From a virus, in the IMG/VR virus record IMGVR_UViG_3300009601_000008, positions 1-42,461 of that record: a stretch of DNA of 42,461 nt; one strand, given 5' to 3'. Position numbers and translations under genes: made by a program. Every line of letters begins with the position of its first letter. Position 1 is the first letter of the stretch. Below the pieces are notes generated by a model, which saw nothing but the letters and a program-made list of their open reading frames with translations, was not told where the DNA came from and made no database searches. Shown here piece after piece: positions 14,225 through 23,537 of the stretch.

Positions 14225-16438
14225 ATGTACGAGCAAAGTTTATACAAGGTATTAGACAACTACATAAAACCATCTACTCTAAAGAAAAAAAATAATGATA
14301 AGTCTTGGAAGTACGGGTACGATGAGGATTTTGATATTATTGTAATAAGTAAAACAGGTAAAATAGGAGAGATTTATGAAATACAAAATCTTAAGATAGC
14401 ATTACCTGCTGAGTTTGAAACTCATAACTTTAAAGATAAGAAGTGGTCTCATACAGAATATCCAAAAGAATTAGCTAGAATAAAAACAATCTTTGATTGG
14501 AAGGAATACCCTGAAGATTTTAAAGAACAATGGTACGATTATATTGAGAAAGAATTTGAAAGAAGAGAAAATGGATTTTGGTTTAGTAATAAGGGTAGTT
14601 CTACTTACATTACTGGCTCTCATTATATGTACTTGCAATGGTCAAAAATTGACGTTGGACAACCAGACTTTAGAGAATCAAATAGATTATTCTATATATT
14701 CTGGGAAGCTTGCAAGGCAGACACAAGGTGCTTTGGAATGTGTTACCTTAAAAATAGACGGAGTGGATTCTCCTTTATGTCTTCAGGAGAGACAGTCAAC
14801 CTTGCTACGATATCAGTTGATTCCAGATATGGAATACTTTCAAAGTCAGGGCCTGATGCAAAGAAAATGTTTACCGATAAGGTTGTACCAATCTCAGTCA
14901 ACTATCCGTTCTTCTTTAAGCCCATACAAGATGGTATGGACAGACCAAAGACTGAACTTGCATATAGAGTTCCAGCATCAAAGTTTACAAGAAAGAAACT
15001 TGACTCTAATGAGCAGCAAGAAGATATCAAAGGGTTGGATACTACTATTGATTGGAAGAATACAGGTGACAACTCCTATGATGGAGAAAAACTAAAGCTA
15101 CTTGTACACGATGAATCAGGTAAGTGGGAGAGACCAAGCAACATACTAAACAACTGGAGGGTTACAAAAACCTGCTTAAGACTAGGTAGTAGGATAATAG
15201 GTAAATGTATGATGGGTTCAACATCTAACGCTTTAGATAAGGGAGGAGAAAACTTTAAAAAACTTTACTATGCATCAGACGTTACGAGAAGAAACAGCAA
15301 TGGACAGACTGCTTCAGGACTATATTCTTTGTTCATACCTATGGAATGGAACTACGAGGGATACATTGATTCTTATGGACTACCTGTCTTTGACACTCCA
15401 GAAAAAGCGGTTAAAGACCCTTACGGAAATTTAATTAAACTAGGGGTAATAGAGTACTGGGACAATGAAGTAGAAGGACTAAAAGGAGACCAGGATGGAT
15501 TAAATGAATTTTATAGACAGTTTCCAAGAACAGAGCAACACGCTTTTAGAGATGAAGCTAAAGAATCTATATTTAATCTAGCAAAAATATACCAACAGAT
15601 AGACCACAACGAAGGAATGAAGTCTAGTTCATTAGTAACTAAAGGAAACTTTCAGTGGGAGAATGGAATTAAAGATACAAGGGTAGTTTTTATGCCAAAC
15701 TCAAACGGTAGGTTTCATATAACTTGGATTCCTCCTGTTTCTTTACAAAACAGAATTGTCTCTAAAAGTGGAATAAATTATCCAGGCAATGAGCATTTAG
15801 GTGCTTTTGGATGTGACCCTTACGACATATCAGGAACGGTAGATAAAAGAGGTTCTAATGGTTCTCTTCACGGACTAACTAAGTTTAGTATGGAAGATGC
15901 TCCAAGTAATCACTTATTTTTAGAGTACATTGCAAGGCCTCAGACAGCAGAGATATTTTTTGAGGATGTATTAATGGCTTGCGTATTTTACGGTATGCCA
16001 ATACTAGTAGAGAATAACAAACCAAGACTATTGTATCACTTTAAAAATAGAGGGTATAGAGGATACTCAATGAATAGACCCGATAAAAAGTATACAAGAC
16101 TATCAGTAACAGAGAGAGAGATTGGCGGAATACCTAACTCTAGTGAGGATATAAAACAGGCACACGCTGCTGCAATAGAAACATATATAGAAGAGCTTGT
16201 AGGAATATTAGGTGATGATGAAATGGGGGATGTGTACTTTCAAAGAACTCTAGAAGATTGGGCAAGATTTAATATAAACAATAGGACATCACACGATGCA
16301 TCTATAAGCTCAGGATTAGCCATTATGGCTTGTAACAAAAATCGTTACGCACCGATAAACAGGGTAGCAATAAAAAATATAAATTTAGGGTTTAAGAGAT
16401 ACGACAACTCTGGAAGTTATTCAAAAATAAGAAATTAA
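14225..16438 (+). CDS. terL: Terminase large subunit
   Basis: The protein has 737 residues from the ATG at 14225, chosen because it follows the upstream stop directly; an upstream TTG at 14195 would overlap. It is the ATPase and nuclease that packs DNA. YLKNRRSGFSF at 174-184 is an atypical Walker A. LLVHDE (D296, E297) is Walker B. KCMMGSTSNALDKGG looks like the coupling motif. The nuclease part has GCDPYD (D531), LVENNK (E596) and HDASIS (D691), three acidic residues spaced as in the RNase H-like terminase nuclease. The length and style resemble terminases of crAss-like and Cellulophaga phages. The portal gene follows directly (TAA then ATG). Confidence 0.9.
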   Translation: MYEQSLYKVLDNYIKPSTLKKKNNDKSWKYGYDEDFDIIVISKTGKIGEIYEIQNLKIALPAEFETHNFKDKKWSHTEYPKELARIKTIFDWKEYPEDFKEQWYDYIEKEFERRENGFWFSNKGSSTYITGSHYMYLQWSKIDVGQPDFRESNRLFYIFWEACKADTRCFGMCYLKNRRSGFSFMSSGETVNLATISVDSRYGILSKSGPDAKKMFTDKVVPISVNYPFFFKPIQDGMDRPKTELAYRVPASKFTRKKLDSNEQQEDIKGLDTTIDWKNTGDNSYDGEKLKLLVHDESGKWERPSNILNNWRVTKTCLRLGSRIIGKCMMGSTSNALDKGGENFKKLYYASDVTRRNSNGQTASGLYSLFIPMEWNYEGYIDSYGLPVFDTPEKAVKDPYGNLIKLGVIEYWDNEVEGLKGDQDGLNEFYRQFPRTEQHAFRDEAKESIFNLAKIYQQIDHNEGMKSSSLVTKGNFQWENGIKDTRVVFMPNSNGRFHITWIPPVSLQNRIVSKSGINYPGNEHLGAFGCDPYDISGTVDKRGSNGSLHGLTKFSMEDAPSNHLFLEYIARPQTAEIFFEDVLMACVFYGMPILVENNKPRLLYHFKNRGYRGYSMNRPDKKYTRLSVTEREIGGIPNSSEDIKQAHAAAIETYIEELVGILGDDEMGDVYFQRTLEDWARFNINNRTSHDASISSGLAIMACNKNRYAPINRVAIKNINLGFKRYDNSGSYSKIRN

Positions 16439-18844
16439 ATGAACGTAAGCGCAAATCCAAACAGTGTATTTCCTAGCCAAGTTGTTAGTGACGCAGAAAA
16501 ATCAAGCCTTGAATATGGAAGGCAAGTTGCCCAAGCTGTAGAATCGGAGTGGTTTAACCAAGGAGGCTATGGGAATAGATTTGCTACAAATTTTAATCAC
16601 TTTAATAGTTTAAGATTATACGCAAGGGGAGAACAACCAGTTCAAAAATATAAAGATGAGCTTGCTATAAACGGAGACCTCTCTTATTTAAATCTAGATT
16701 GGAAACCCGTACCTGTAATTTCAAAGTTTGTAGATATCGTTACAAACGGTATGACAGAAAAAAAATATGAGATTAGTGCTTACGCACAAGACCCTGAATC
16801 AATAAAGAAAAGAACTGACTACGCTTCTGCTTTAATGGAAGATATGGCAGCAAAAGAGCAACTATTAAAACTTAAAAACAATTTAGGTATAGATGCTTTC
16901 AATACTAGCAATCCAGAAGAATTACCTCAGTCTAAAGAAGAGTTATCTCTTCATATGCAACTTGACTATAAGCAATCAATTGAAATAGCAGAAGAAGAGG
17001 TTATAAATCAAGTACTTGCTAAAAATAAGTTTGATGAAATAAGAAAAAGATTTAACTACGACTTAACTGTTATAGGTATAGGGGCTGTCAAAACAACTTG
17101 GAATAAAGCTAATGGGGTAAAGGTAGAATACTGCGACCCTGCAAACTTAGTTTACTCATACACTGAAGACCCTAACTTTGAAGACATATATTATATTGGA
17201 GAGGTTAAGGGTGTTACAATACCTGAGCTTAAAAAACAATTCCCTAATATACCTCAAGAAGAACTAAAAAGAATTGAGGAGATGCCAGGCAATAGAGACC
17301 GTATAACTGGATGGAAAGGATATGATGAAAACACAGTTCAAGTTTTGTATTTTGAGTACAAGACTTATAACAATCAAGTATTTAAAATAAAAACAGGACT
17401 AAACGGATTAGAAAAAGTTATACAAAAGTCAGACGACTTTAATCCACCTGAAAACGATACATTTAAAAAAGTATCAAGAAGTATAGAGGTCCTTTATTGT
17501 GGGGCTAAAGTTCTTGGAACAAACACTATGTTAAAGTGGGAGTTGTCTGAAAATATGACAAGACCTTTTGCTGACACAACTAAGGTTGAGATGAACTATG
17601 TTCTTTGTGCGCCAAGAATGTACAACGGAAGGATTGAATCCGTTGTAAGTAAGATTACAGGGTTTGCCGATATGATTCAAATTACACATTTGAAGCTACA
17701 GCAAGTTATGACAAGGATGGTCCCTGACGGAGTTTTCTTAGATATTGACGGTTTAGCAGAAGTTGATTTAGGAAACGGAACTAACTACAATCCAGCAGAA
17801 GCTCTTAGTATGTACTTCCAGACAGGTAGTGTTTTAGGTAGGTCTATGACACAAGATGGAGAATTGAACAGAGGCAAGGTTCCAATTCAAGAGCTTACAA
17901 GCTCAAGCGGAGGTGCTAAGATACAGTCTTTAATACAGACATATCAGTACTACTTACAAATGATAAGAGATGTTACAGGATTAAACGAGGCGAGAGATGG
18001 TTCTGCTCCAGCTAAAGATGCACTCGTAGGACTTCAAAAGATGGCCGCTAATCAATCCAATGTAGCAACAAGACATATACTTCAAGCAAGTTGTTATTTA
18101 ACGCTTAGAGCCTGCGAAAATATATCTATGAGAATTGCTGATTCCTTACAGTTTGCTTTAACGGCTAACTCTCTTAAGAACAGTATTACTATTTTTAATG
18201 TAGAAACATTAAAAGAAATATCTAATTTAAATTTACATGACTTTGGAATATTTTTTGAGTTAGAGCCTGATGATGAGGAGAAAGCACAATTAGAGCAGAA
18301 CATTCGAGATGCTTTAAAGATGGGAGGAATAAACCTTGAGGACGCTATTGACATAAGGAGGATAAAAAATCTTCAACTTGCAAATGAAATGCTTAAGGAT
18401 AAAACAAAAAAGAAAATTCAACAAGCACAACAAGCACAACAAGCAAATATACAAGCTCAAAGTCAAGCTAATGCACAAGCATCTGAAGCTGCTGCAATGG
18501 CTGAAACTCAAAAGCAACAAGTAATAACAGCAGAAAAAATTAGTATTGAGCAAGCTAAATCTCAGTTTGAAATAGAAAGAATGCAAGCAGAGGCTGAAAT
18601 AAAAAGAGGTCTTATGTCTGAAGAGTTTAACTTTAATATGAAACTAGCTCAGATTAGAGCAAATGCTGAAATTTCAAAAGAACAAGATATTGAAGATAGA
18701 AAAGATAAAAGAATAAAGATACAAGGGACTCAGCAATCTGAACTGATTGACCAAAGAAAAAATAACTTATTACCGAAAAACTTTGAAAGTTCAGGTAATG
18801 ATGTATTAGGGGGAATTGGATTAGACGAGTTTAACCCAAAATAA
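16439..18844 (+). CDS. Portal protein
   Basis: The protein has 801 residues. A ring of such subunits forms the DNA channel at one head vertex. The N-terminal part (YGNRFATNFNHFNSLRLYAR, then WKPVPVISKFVDIVTNGM) and the middle (KFDEIRKRFNYDLTVIGIGA, then EYCDPANLVYSY) follow the pattern I recall for long portals of Bacteroidetes podoviruses. Residues about 645-760 form a Gln/Ala-rich helical barrel or coiled coil, starting with a short tandem repeat (QQAQQAQQA). It lies between terminase and scaffold-like genes, the classic portal place. The large size is due mainly to the C-terminal helical extension. Confidence 0.85.
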   Translation: MNVSANPNSVFPSQVVSDAEKSSLEYGRQVAQAVESEWFNQGGYGNRFATNFNHFNSLRLYARGEQPVQKYKDELAINGDLSYLNLDWKPVPVISKFVDIVTNGMTEKKYEISAYAQDPESIKKRTDYASALMEDMAAKEQLLKLKNNLGIDAFNTSNPEELPQSKEELSLHMQLDYKQSIEIAEEEVINQVLAKNKFDEIRKRFNYDLTVIGIGAVKTTWNKANGVKVEYCDPANLVYSYTEDPNFEDIYYIGEVKGVTIPELKKQFPNIPQEELKRIEEMPGNRDRITGWKGYDENTVQVLYFEYKTYNNQVFKIKTGLNGLEKVIQKSDDFNPPENDTFKKVSRSIEVLYCGAKVLGTNTMLKWELSENMTRPFADTTKVEMNYVLCAPRMYNGRIESVVSKITGFADMIQITHLKLQQVMTRMVPDGVFLDIDGLAEVDLGNGTNYNPAEALSMYFQTGSVLGRSMTQDGELNRGKVPIQELTSSSGGAKIQSLIQTYQYYLQMIRDVTGLNEARDGSAPAKDALVGLQKMAANQSNVATRHILQASCYLTLRACENISMRIADSLQFALTANSLKNSITIFNVETLKEISNLNLHDFGIFFELEPDDEEKAQLEQNIRDALKMGGINLEDAIDIRRIKNLQLANEMLKDKTKKKIQQAQQAQQANIQAQSQANAQASEAAAMAETQKQQVITAEKISIEQAKSQFEIERMQAEAEIKRGLMSEEFNFNMKLAQIRANAEISKEQDIEDRKDKRIKIQGTQQSELIDQRKNNLLPKNFESSGNDVLGGIGLDEFNPK
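18422..18447 (+). repeat. Nine-base tandem repeat inside the portal gene
   Basis: CAAGCACAA occurs twice perfectly, with a third imperfect copy, encoding a Gln-Ala-Gln pattern at the start of the C-terminal coiled coil. The copy number could vary by slippage without changing the frame. Confidence 0.6.
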
Positions 18845-18860
18845 ATAGAATTTTTTAATT

Positions 18861-18875
18861 TATATTATATTATAT
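18861..18875 (+). promoter_or_regulatory. A/T-only leader with TATAT repeats
   Basis: Three tandem TATAT units lie directly before the ATG of the scaffold-like gene, in a 32-base gap. The sequence could serve as a translation leader of the A/T-rich kind used in Bacteroidetes, or contain a promoter -10 element. No matching -33 or -35 element was identified. Confidence 0.3.
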
Positions 18876-18876
18876 T

Positions 18877-20073
18877 ATGTCAGAAGAAGTAAAACAAGAA
18901 GGAGACTTTAAAATAAAAAGTAAACCTAAAATGAAAAAGTTTAATAAGGAAACCGAAACTATTAAAGTGGATTTATCCGATAATAAAAAAGTTGAGGAAG
19001 AAGTTATTAAAGTTAACTTAAAAGAAGAAGATGCCAATAAAAAGCAAGAAGCAACAAACGTGGCTACAGATAAACCAGCCGAAATTGTACCAGAAGTGGA
19101 AGCAGAAGTATCATCAGGGGAAAGCCCCATTCAAAATGAAGGGTTTGCTGGCATCCAAGAAATAACTGGAGAAGAAGTAAAAGAAGAAGTAATAGAAGTT
19201 ACTAAAGAAATAAAGGAAGCAATTAGAGATGAACGTGTTTCAGGAAAGCCACTTCCTGAAAATATTGAAAAACTTGTTTTATTTATGGAAGAAACAGGTG
19301 GCAATGTTGAAGACTATGTTAGATTAAATGCTGACTACAGTAATGCAAATAAAGATACATTATTAAAAGAGTACTATAAAAAAAGTAAACCGCATCTTGA
19401 TGATGACGAGATTAATTTCCTTTTAGAAGATAAATTTTCGTATGACGAAGACTTAGATGAAGAAAGAGATATACGCAAGAAAAAGCTTGCGTTCAAAGAA
19501 GAGGTTCAAGAAGCCAAAAACTTTTTAGAAGACTTGAAGGGTAAATATTACGATGAGATTAAGTTAAGACCAGGCGTAACCCAAGAGCAACAAAAAGCAA
19601 CGGAGTTCTTTAACCGATACAACGAAGAGAAAAGCTTAAAGAGCCAAAAGCACGACAGGTTTAAAAAGGCTACATCTGAAATGTTCAACAACGACTTCAA
19701 AGGTTTTGATTTCGAGGTTGGAGAAAAAAAATTCAGGTATGGTGTTAATAATCCAACAAGTCTTGCTGACAAACAATCTGAACTTTCTAACATAATCGGG
19801 AAGTTCCTGAATAACAAGGGAGAAATTTCAGACCACAAAGGTTACCACAAAGCTATGTATGCTGCGTCTAACGTAGACAAGATTGCAGGTCACTTTTATG
19901 AGCAAGGTAAAGCCGATGCTGTTAAGGAGGTTGTGAATGGTTCAAAGAATCTATCAGACCAACCGAGGCAGACTTCTGGTGATAGCGTGTTTATAAATGG
20001 GATTAGAGTTAAGTCTGTAAGCGGAGCGGACTCTTCAAAATTAAAAATTAAAAAAACAAACTTTAAAAATTAA
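18877..20073 (+). CDS. Putative scaffold or capsid assembly protein
   Basis: The protein has 398 residues, very rich in Glu and Lys. Residues 1-120 are acidic and probably disordered (EEEVIKVNLKEEDANKK). A helical middle follows with PENIEKLVLFMEETGGNVED, DYVRLNADYS, then DEDLDEERDIRKKKLAFKEE, and a basic tail ends in SKLKIKKTNFKN. Charged, helical proteins placed between portal and capsid genes usually guide capsid assembly and leave before maturation. No protease motif is visible. The gene ends six bases before the capsid gene. The assignment rests on composition and position. Confidence 0.7.
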   Translation: MSEEVKQEGDFKIKSKPKMKKFNKETETIKVDLSDNKKVEEEVIKVNLKEEDANKKQEATNVATDKPAEIVPEVEAEVSSGESPIQNEGFAGIQEITGEEVKEEVIEVTKEIKEAIRDERVSGKPLPENIEKLVLFMEETGGNVEDYVRLNADYSNANKDTLLKEYYKKSKPHLDDDEINFLLEDKFSYDEDLDEERDIRKKKLAFKEEVQEAKNFLEDLKGKYYDEIKLRPGVTQEQQKATEFFNRYNEEKSLKSQKHDRFKKATSEMFNNDFKGFDFEVGEKKFRYGVNNPTSLADKQSELSNIIGKFLNNKGEISDHKGYHKAMYAASNVDKIAGHFYEQGKADAVKEVVNGSKNLSDQPRQTSGDSVFINGIRVKSVSGADSSKLKIKKTNFKN

Positions 20074-20079
20074 AAAAAA

Positions 20080-21555
20080 ATGGGACAATTTATTCCAAGC
20101 TCAAAGGACCCTCTAGGGGACTTTAATTTAAGTCCGATGCCTACTAAAAGTGCATCACCTTTTAATTACATTGATTTTACTGGAGAAACAGGTGGAAACT
20201 TTGCACAACAATACCTACCAGAGATTTACGAAGCTGAAGTAGAGCGATACGGAAACAGAACTCTATCAGGATTTTTAAGAATGGTAGGTGCTGAAATGCC
20301 AATGACTTCTGACCAAGTTGTATGGTCTGAGCAAAACAGATTGCATATTGGGTATAAACTAGCTACTGTTACGGTAGCAACTGGCGTTATTGCTTTACCA
20401 ACGAATGGTGACGATGGAAAGGCTACTAAAAATGCTATCAGAGCAAAAAATACTATTGTATTACAAGCTACTGCTGGTACAGGTGTAGGGACAACTATTA
20501 CTGCTTATGTTAGTGTTGTTGATGGACTTAACGTAACTGTTCTTCCTTATACTGCTGCTAATTTAGCAGGTGCTGGATTTGGAGATGACTCAATATTTAG
20601 CTTATTTGTTTATGGTTCTGAATTTGCTAAAGGAACAAATGGAATGACAGGTTCTTTAGAAGCTTCTTTCACTCAGTTTAGCAACAAGCCAATTATCATT
20701 AAGGACAATTATGAAATTAATGGTTCTGATGCTGCACAAATTGGATGGGTTGAAGTTGCTGCTGAAGACGGAACAAACGGATTCTTATGGTATTTGAAGT
20801 CTGAAGGAGAAACAAGATTACGTTTCCAAGATTACTTAGAAATGGCTATGGTTGAAGGAGAACTTGCTGTTGCTACATCTGCTGTTAAAGCTCAAGTAGG
20901 AAATCAAGATTCTGCTGGTACTGAAGGTCTTTTTGCTGCTATTACTGCAAGAGGTAACGTATACCAAAACTATGCAAGTGGTGCTGGTAAAGATGGTGCT
21001 GGACAAAGAAGTGCTTTAGCTGACTTTGATTTAATTCTTCAAAATCTTGACAAGCAAGGAGCTATTGAAGAGAATATGTTATTCTTAGACAGAGCTACTG
21101 CTTTAGACTTTGATGATATGTTAGCTGCACAAAATTCTTACGGAGCGGGTGGTACATCTTACGGTGTATTTGAAAACTCTGCGGAAATGGCATTGAACTT
21201 AGGATTTGACGGTTTCAGAAGAGGTTCTTATGACTTCTACAAGACTGACTGGAAATACTTAAACGATGCTACGACTCGTGGTTTAGTTGACAATATTGAA
21301 GGTGTATTAGTTCCTGCTGGAACAAGTACAGTGTACGACCAAATGTTAGGTACTAACATCAGACGACCATTCTTACACGTACGTTACAGAGCTTCTGAAG
21401 CTGACGATAGAAGAATGAAGTCTTGGATTACAGGTTCTGTAGGTGGTGCTGCAACTAGTGATGAGGATGTAATGAGAGTTAACTTTTTATCTGAAAGATG
21501 TTTAGTTACTCAAGCTGCTAACAACTTTGTGTTATTCACAAAATCTGCATCATAA
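20080..21555 (+). CDS. Major capsid protein
   Basis: The protein has 491 residues and probably the HK97 fold. The N-terminal signature includes FNYIDFTGETGGNFAQQYLP, EIYEAEVERYGNRTLSGFLR and MVGAEMPMTSDQVVWSEQNR, a pattern I recall in capsid proteins of crAss-like and related Bacteroidetes podoviruses. Residues about 90-180 look like an inserted beta-rich domain (VATVTVATGVIALPTNGDDG). The C-terminal part has LTSDQ-free ordinary capsid strands ending NFVLFTKSAS. The gene has a regular, Gly/Ala-rich composition and is followed by a strong terminator, as expected for the most abundant virion protein. Confidence 0.85.
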   Translation: MGQFIPSSKDPLGDFNLSPMPTKSASPFNYIDFTGETGGNFAQQYLPEIYEAEVERYGNRTLSGFLRMVGAEMPMTSDQVVWSEQNRLHIGYKLATVTVATGVIALPTNGDDGKATKNAIRAKNTIVLQATAGTGVGTTITAYVSVVDGLNVTVLPYTAANLAGAGFGDDSIFSLFVYGSEFAKGTNGMTGSLEASFTQFSNKPIIIKDNYEINGSDAAQIGWVEVAAEDGTNGFLWYLKSEGETRLRFQDYLEMAMVEGELAVATSAVKAQVGNQDSAGTEGLFAAITARGNVYQNYASGAGKDGAGQRSALADFDLILQNLDKQGAIEENMLFLDRATALDFDDMLAAQNSYGAGGTSYGVFENSAEMALNLGFDGFRRGSYDFYKTDWKYLNDATTRGLVDNIEGVLVPAGTSTVYDQMLGTNIRRPFLHVRYRASEADDRRMKSWITGSVGGAATSDEDVMRVNFLSERCLVTQAANNFVLFTKSAS

Positions 21556-21570
21556 CAGCAATCAATTATT

Positions 21571-21618
21571 ACTTGGGGTCGCAAATTGCGGCTCCAAGTT
21601 TTATTTATTTTTTTTATT
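21571..21618 (+). terminator. Rho-independent terminator after the capsid gene
   Basis: A 12-base-pair stem (ACTTGGGGTCGC with GCGGCTCCAAGT, two G-U pairs) closes a five-base loop at 21571-21599. It is followed by a T-rich tract with a run of eight T. It lies 16 bases after the capsid stop. It probably ends most transcripts there, while readthrough supplies the next gene. Confidence 0.85.
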
Positions 21619-21633
21619 AAATTTTATTATATT

Positions 21634-22401
21634 ATGGCTACAAAAGCAAAAGAAAAGACTACCGAAAATTGGGAGTCTAAAGACAGGTTGTACTACCTTA
21701 AAAATGGGGTATCACCATTGACATTTACATTATCAAGCAAGCATTCACAAAGACATCCATTGATGTATTTTGATGAGGAATTAGGTTATGAAAGAGAGCT
21801 TAGGTATGCAACAAACCAAGTATCTCCATTTGTTGATAAGCAAACAGGGCCAGCAACATTAGCGCACATTGTTTTTCACAATGGGGTGTTGATGGTTCCT
21901 AAACAAAAACAAAATTTACAAAAACTTTTATCATTATATCACCCTCTAAGAAAAAATTTATATACAGAGCAAGACGAAGTTGCTGAAGCAGTAAACGAGT
22001 TAGAAGATATTGAACTGGAAATTGAAGCATTAAATTTAGCTTTACAATTAGATGTTGACCACGCTGAGGCAATATTAAGAACTGAATTAGGTAGTGCTGT
22101 ATCTAAAATGAACAGTAAAGAACTTAAACGAGACTTAATGCTACTTGCTAAAAGCAATCCAGCGTTGTTTATAAGTCTTGCACACGATGAAAACGTGGAG
22201 CTTAGAAGCTTTGGTATTAAAGCAGCGGAATCAGGGATTATTATATTGTCTTCTGACCAAAAAACATTCAAGTGGGCCACTAACGGCAAAAAGTTAATGG
22301 AAGTTCCATTTGACGAACATCCATACTCAGCATTAGCTAGTTGGTTTAAAACTGACGAGGGGATGTTAGTATACAAAAGTATAGAGAAAAAATTCTCTTA
22401 A
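21634..22401 (+). CDS. Conserved head or neck protein
   Basis: From the ATG at 21634 the protein has 255 residues; the upstream frame runs back through the terminator and is not used. The N-terminal part (SPLTFTLSSKHSQRHPLMYF, DEELGYERELRYATNQ, SPFVDKQTG) and the C-terminal part (KWATNGKKLMEVPFDEHPYS, then DEGMLVYKSIEKKFS) follow a pattern I recall as a conserved protein next to capsid genes in marine phages. The middle is a Glu-rich helix. It is probably a head-associated or connector protein. It is unusual in lying alone between two terminators. Confidence 0.65.
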   Translation: MATKAKEKTTENWESKDRLYYLKNGVSPLTFTLSSKHSQRHPLMYFDEELGYERELRYATNQVSPFVDKQTGPATLAHIVFHNGVLMVPKQKQNLQKLLSLYHPLRKNLYTEQDEVAEAVNELEDIELEIEALNLALQLDVDHAEAILRTELGSAVSKMNSKELKRDLMLLAKSNPALFISLAHDENVELRSFGIKAAESGIIILSSDQKTFKWATNGKKLMEVPFDEHPYSALASWFKTDEGMLVYKSIEKKFS

Positions 22402-22423
22402 TATGTAACTATATTTACAGGGG

Positions 22424-22450
22424 TAGGTCAACTTCGGTTGGCCTATTTTT
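22424..22450 (+). terminator. Rho-independent terminator with UUCG loop
   Basis: A nine-pair stem (TAGGTCAAC with GTTGGCCTA, one G-U pair) closes a TTCG tetraloop, one of the most stable loops known, and is followed by five T. It lies 22 bases after the stop of the head protein gene and 22 bases before the next start. Confidence 0.88.
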
Positions 22451-22451
22451 G
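22444..22451 (+). promoter_or_regulatory. Possible Bacteroidetes -7 box in the terminator tail
   Basis: TATTTTTG fits the Bacteroidetes -7 consensus TAnnTTTG, and start of transcription about seven bases later would fall just before the next gene. A proper upstream TTTG was not found; TTTA at 22414-22417 is the nearest and its spacing is too long. The match may be chance within a T tract. Confidence 0.25.
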
Positions 22452-22472
22452 TAAATAAAACAAAACATCAAT

Positions 22473-23531
22473 ATGGCAATAAATATAAATACGGTATATA
22501 AGACTGTGTTGCTAATACTTAACAAAGAGGAAAGAGGCTACGTTACTCCAGATGAGTTTAATAGAATTTCTAATCAAGTTCAATTAGAAATATTTGAACA
22601 ATACGGAGATGACTTAAACCAACAGTTAAGAGTTCCTCAAAGCGATACAGATTACGCAGACAGGATTGCTAATATTGATGAAAAGATTTCAATATTTAAA
22701 ACATTTGGTGGCACAACGTATAATGCAAATGTTCCATCTGACACATACTTTGAATTAAAAGAAGCGGGCAATGACTTGCCAATTTACAGACTAGGGACTG
22801 TAACGTACAAAGACCAAGTAGAACTACAAAGACTTCAAAGAATGGAGTTCTACAACATTCAAAAATCTCCTCTAACAAAATCTACAGAATCATTTCCAAC
22901 GTACTTACTTGAGAACAATAGGCTTTATGTAAAGCCAAGCACAATAACATCTTTAATAGGTGTTAGTTACTTAAGAATACCTTCTGAACCTAGATGGGGA
23001 TACTATGTTGGCAGTGTTGGGCAATACATATACGACAGTAATGCTTATAACATAACATCTATAAATACAGGACCTAACTCACTAATAAACAGTTTAATTA
23101 GTGGTGTTTCAGATTATCCTACAGATGGAATTTATAGAGGAATTGTTAATTCAACTGCTGGATGGAACTCTTTTGGCCCAGGGTCTGGGTTAGATATTTC
23201 AATTACAATATCAAATGGGACTGTTTTAAGTATAGGAGTTAATGCACCAGGAATAAACTACCTTCCAGCAGGAGGTCAACAAATAACTGTATCAGGTTCC
23301 GTGTTTAAGAACTCAGCACCATTTCCTGGTTCTGTTGAAATACTTTTACAGGAATCAGACTTTAATGGTAACAGTACATATGGCTCTACCCAAATTGAAC
23401 TTGATGTTTCAGAGCAAACTAACTTTATACTTAGAACATTGTTTTATTTTGGTGTTGTTATAAAAGACCCACAGATTATACAGGTTGCTGCAAGCCAAGT
23501 ACAGAGAGATGAAATAAACGAAAAAAGCTAA
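22473..23531 (+). CDS. Head-to-tail connector or tail protein with inserted beta-module
   Basis: The protein has 352 residues. The N-terminal half is helical (MAININTVYKTVLLILNKEE, GYVTPDEFNRISNQVQLEIF) and then has the ring-protein pattern PIYRLGTVTY, then LLENNRLYVKPSTI, SYLRIPSEPRWGY. The end (STQIELDVSEQTNFILRTLF, YFGVVIKDPQIIQVAA) looks like the normal continuation. Between them, residues about 190-300 hold an extra beta domain, with the GxGY-like module at 219-275. I recall relatives in Bacteroidetes podoviruses without this insert. It probably joins head and tail or forms part of the tail tube. Confidence 0.6.
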   Translation: MAININTVYKTVLLILNKEERGYVTPDEFNRISNQVQLEIFEQYGDDLNQQLRVPQSDTDYADRIANIDEKISIFKTFGGTTYNANVPSDTYFELKEAGNDLPIYRLGTVTYKDQVELQRLQRMEFYNIQKSPLTKSTESFPTYLLENNRLYVKPSTITSLIGVSYLRIPSEPRWGYYVGSVGQYIYDSNAYNITSINTGPNSLINSLISGVSDYPTDGIYRGIVNSTAGWNSFGPGSGLDISITISNGTVLSIGVNAPGINYLPAGGQQITVSGSVFKNSAPFPGSVEILLQESDFNGNSTYGSTQIELDVSEQTNFILRTLFYFGVVIKDPQIIQVAASQVQRDEINEKS

Positions 23532-23537
23532 TAATAT

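Noticed and set aside
14493-15095. Second-frame open stretch of 200 codons in the terminase gene
   Set aside because: It is fully inside the terminase gene, whose own frame carries the motifs. Its product has no recognisable domain.
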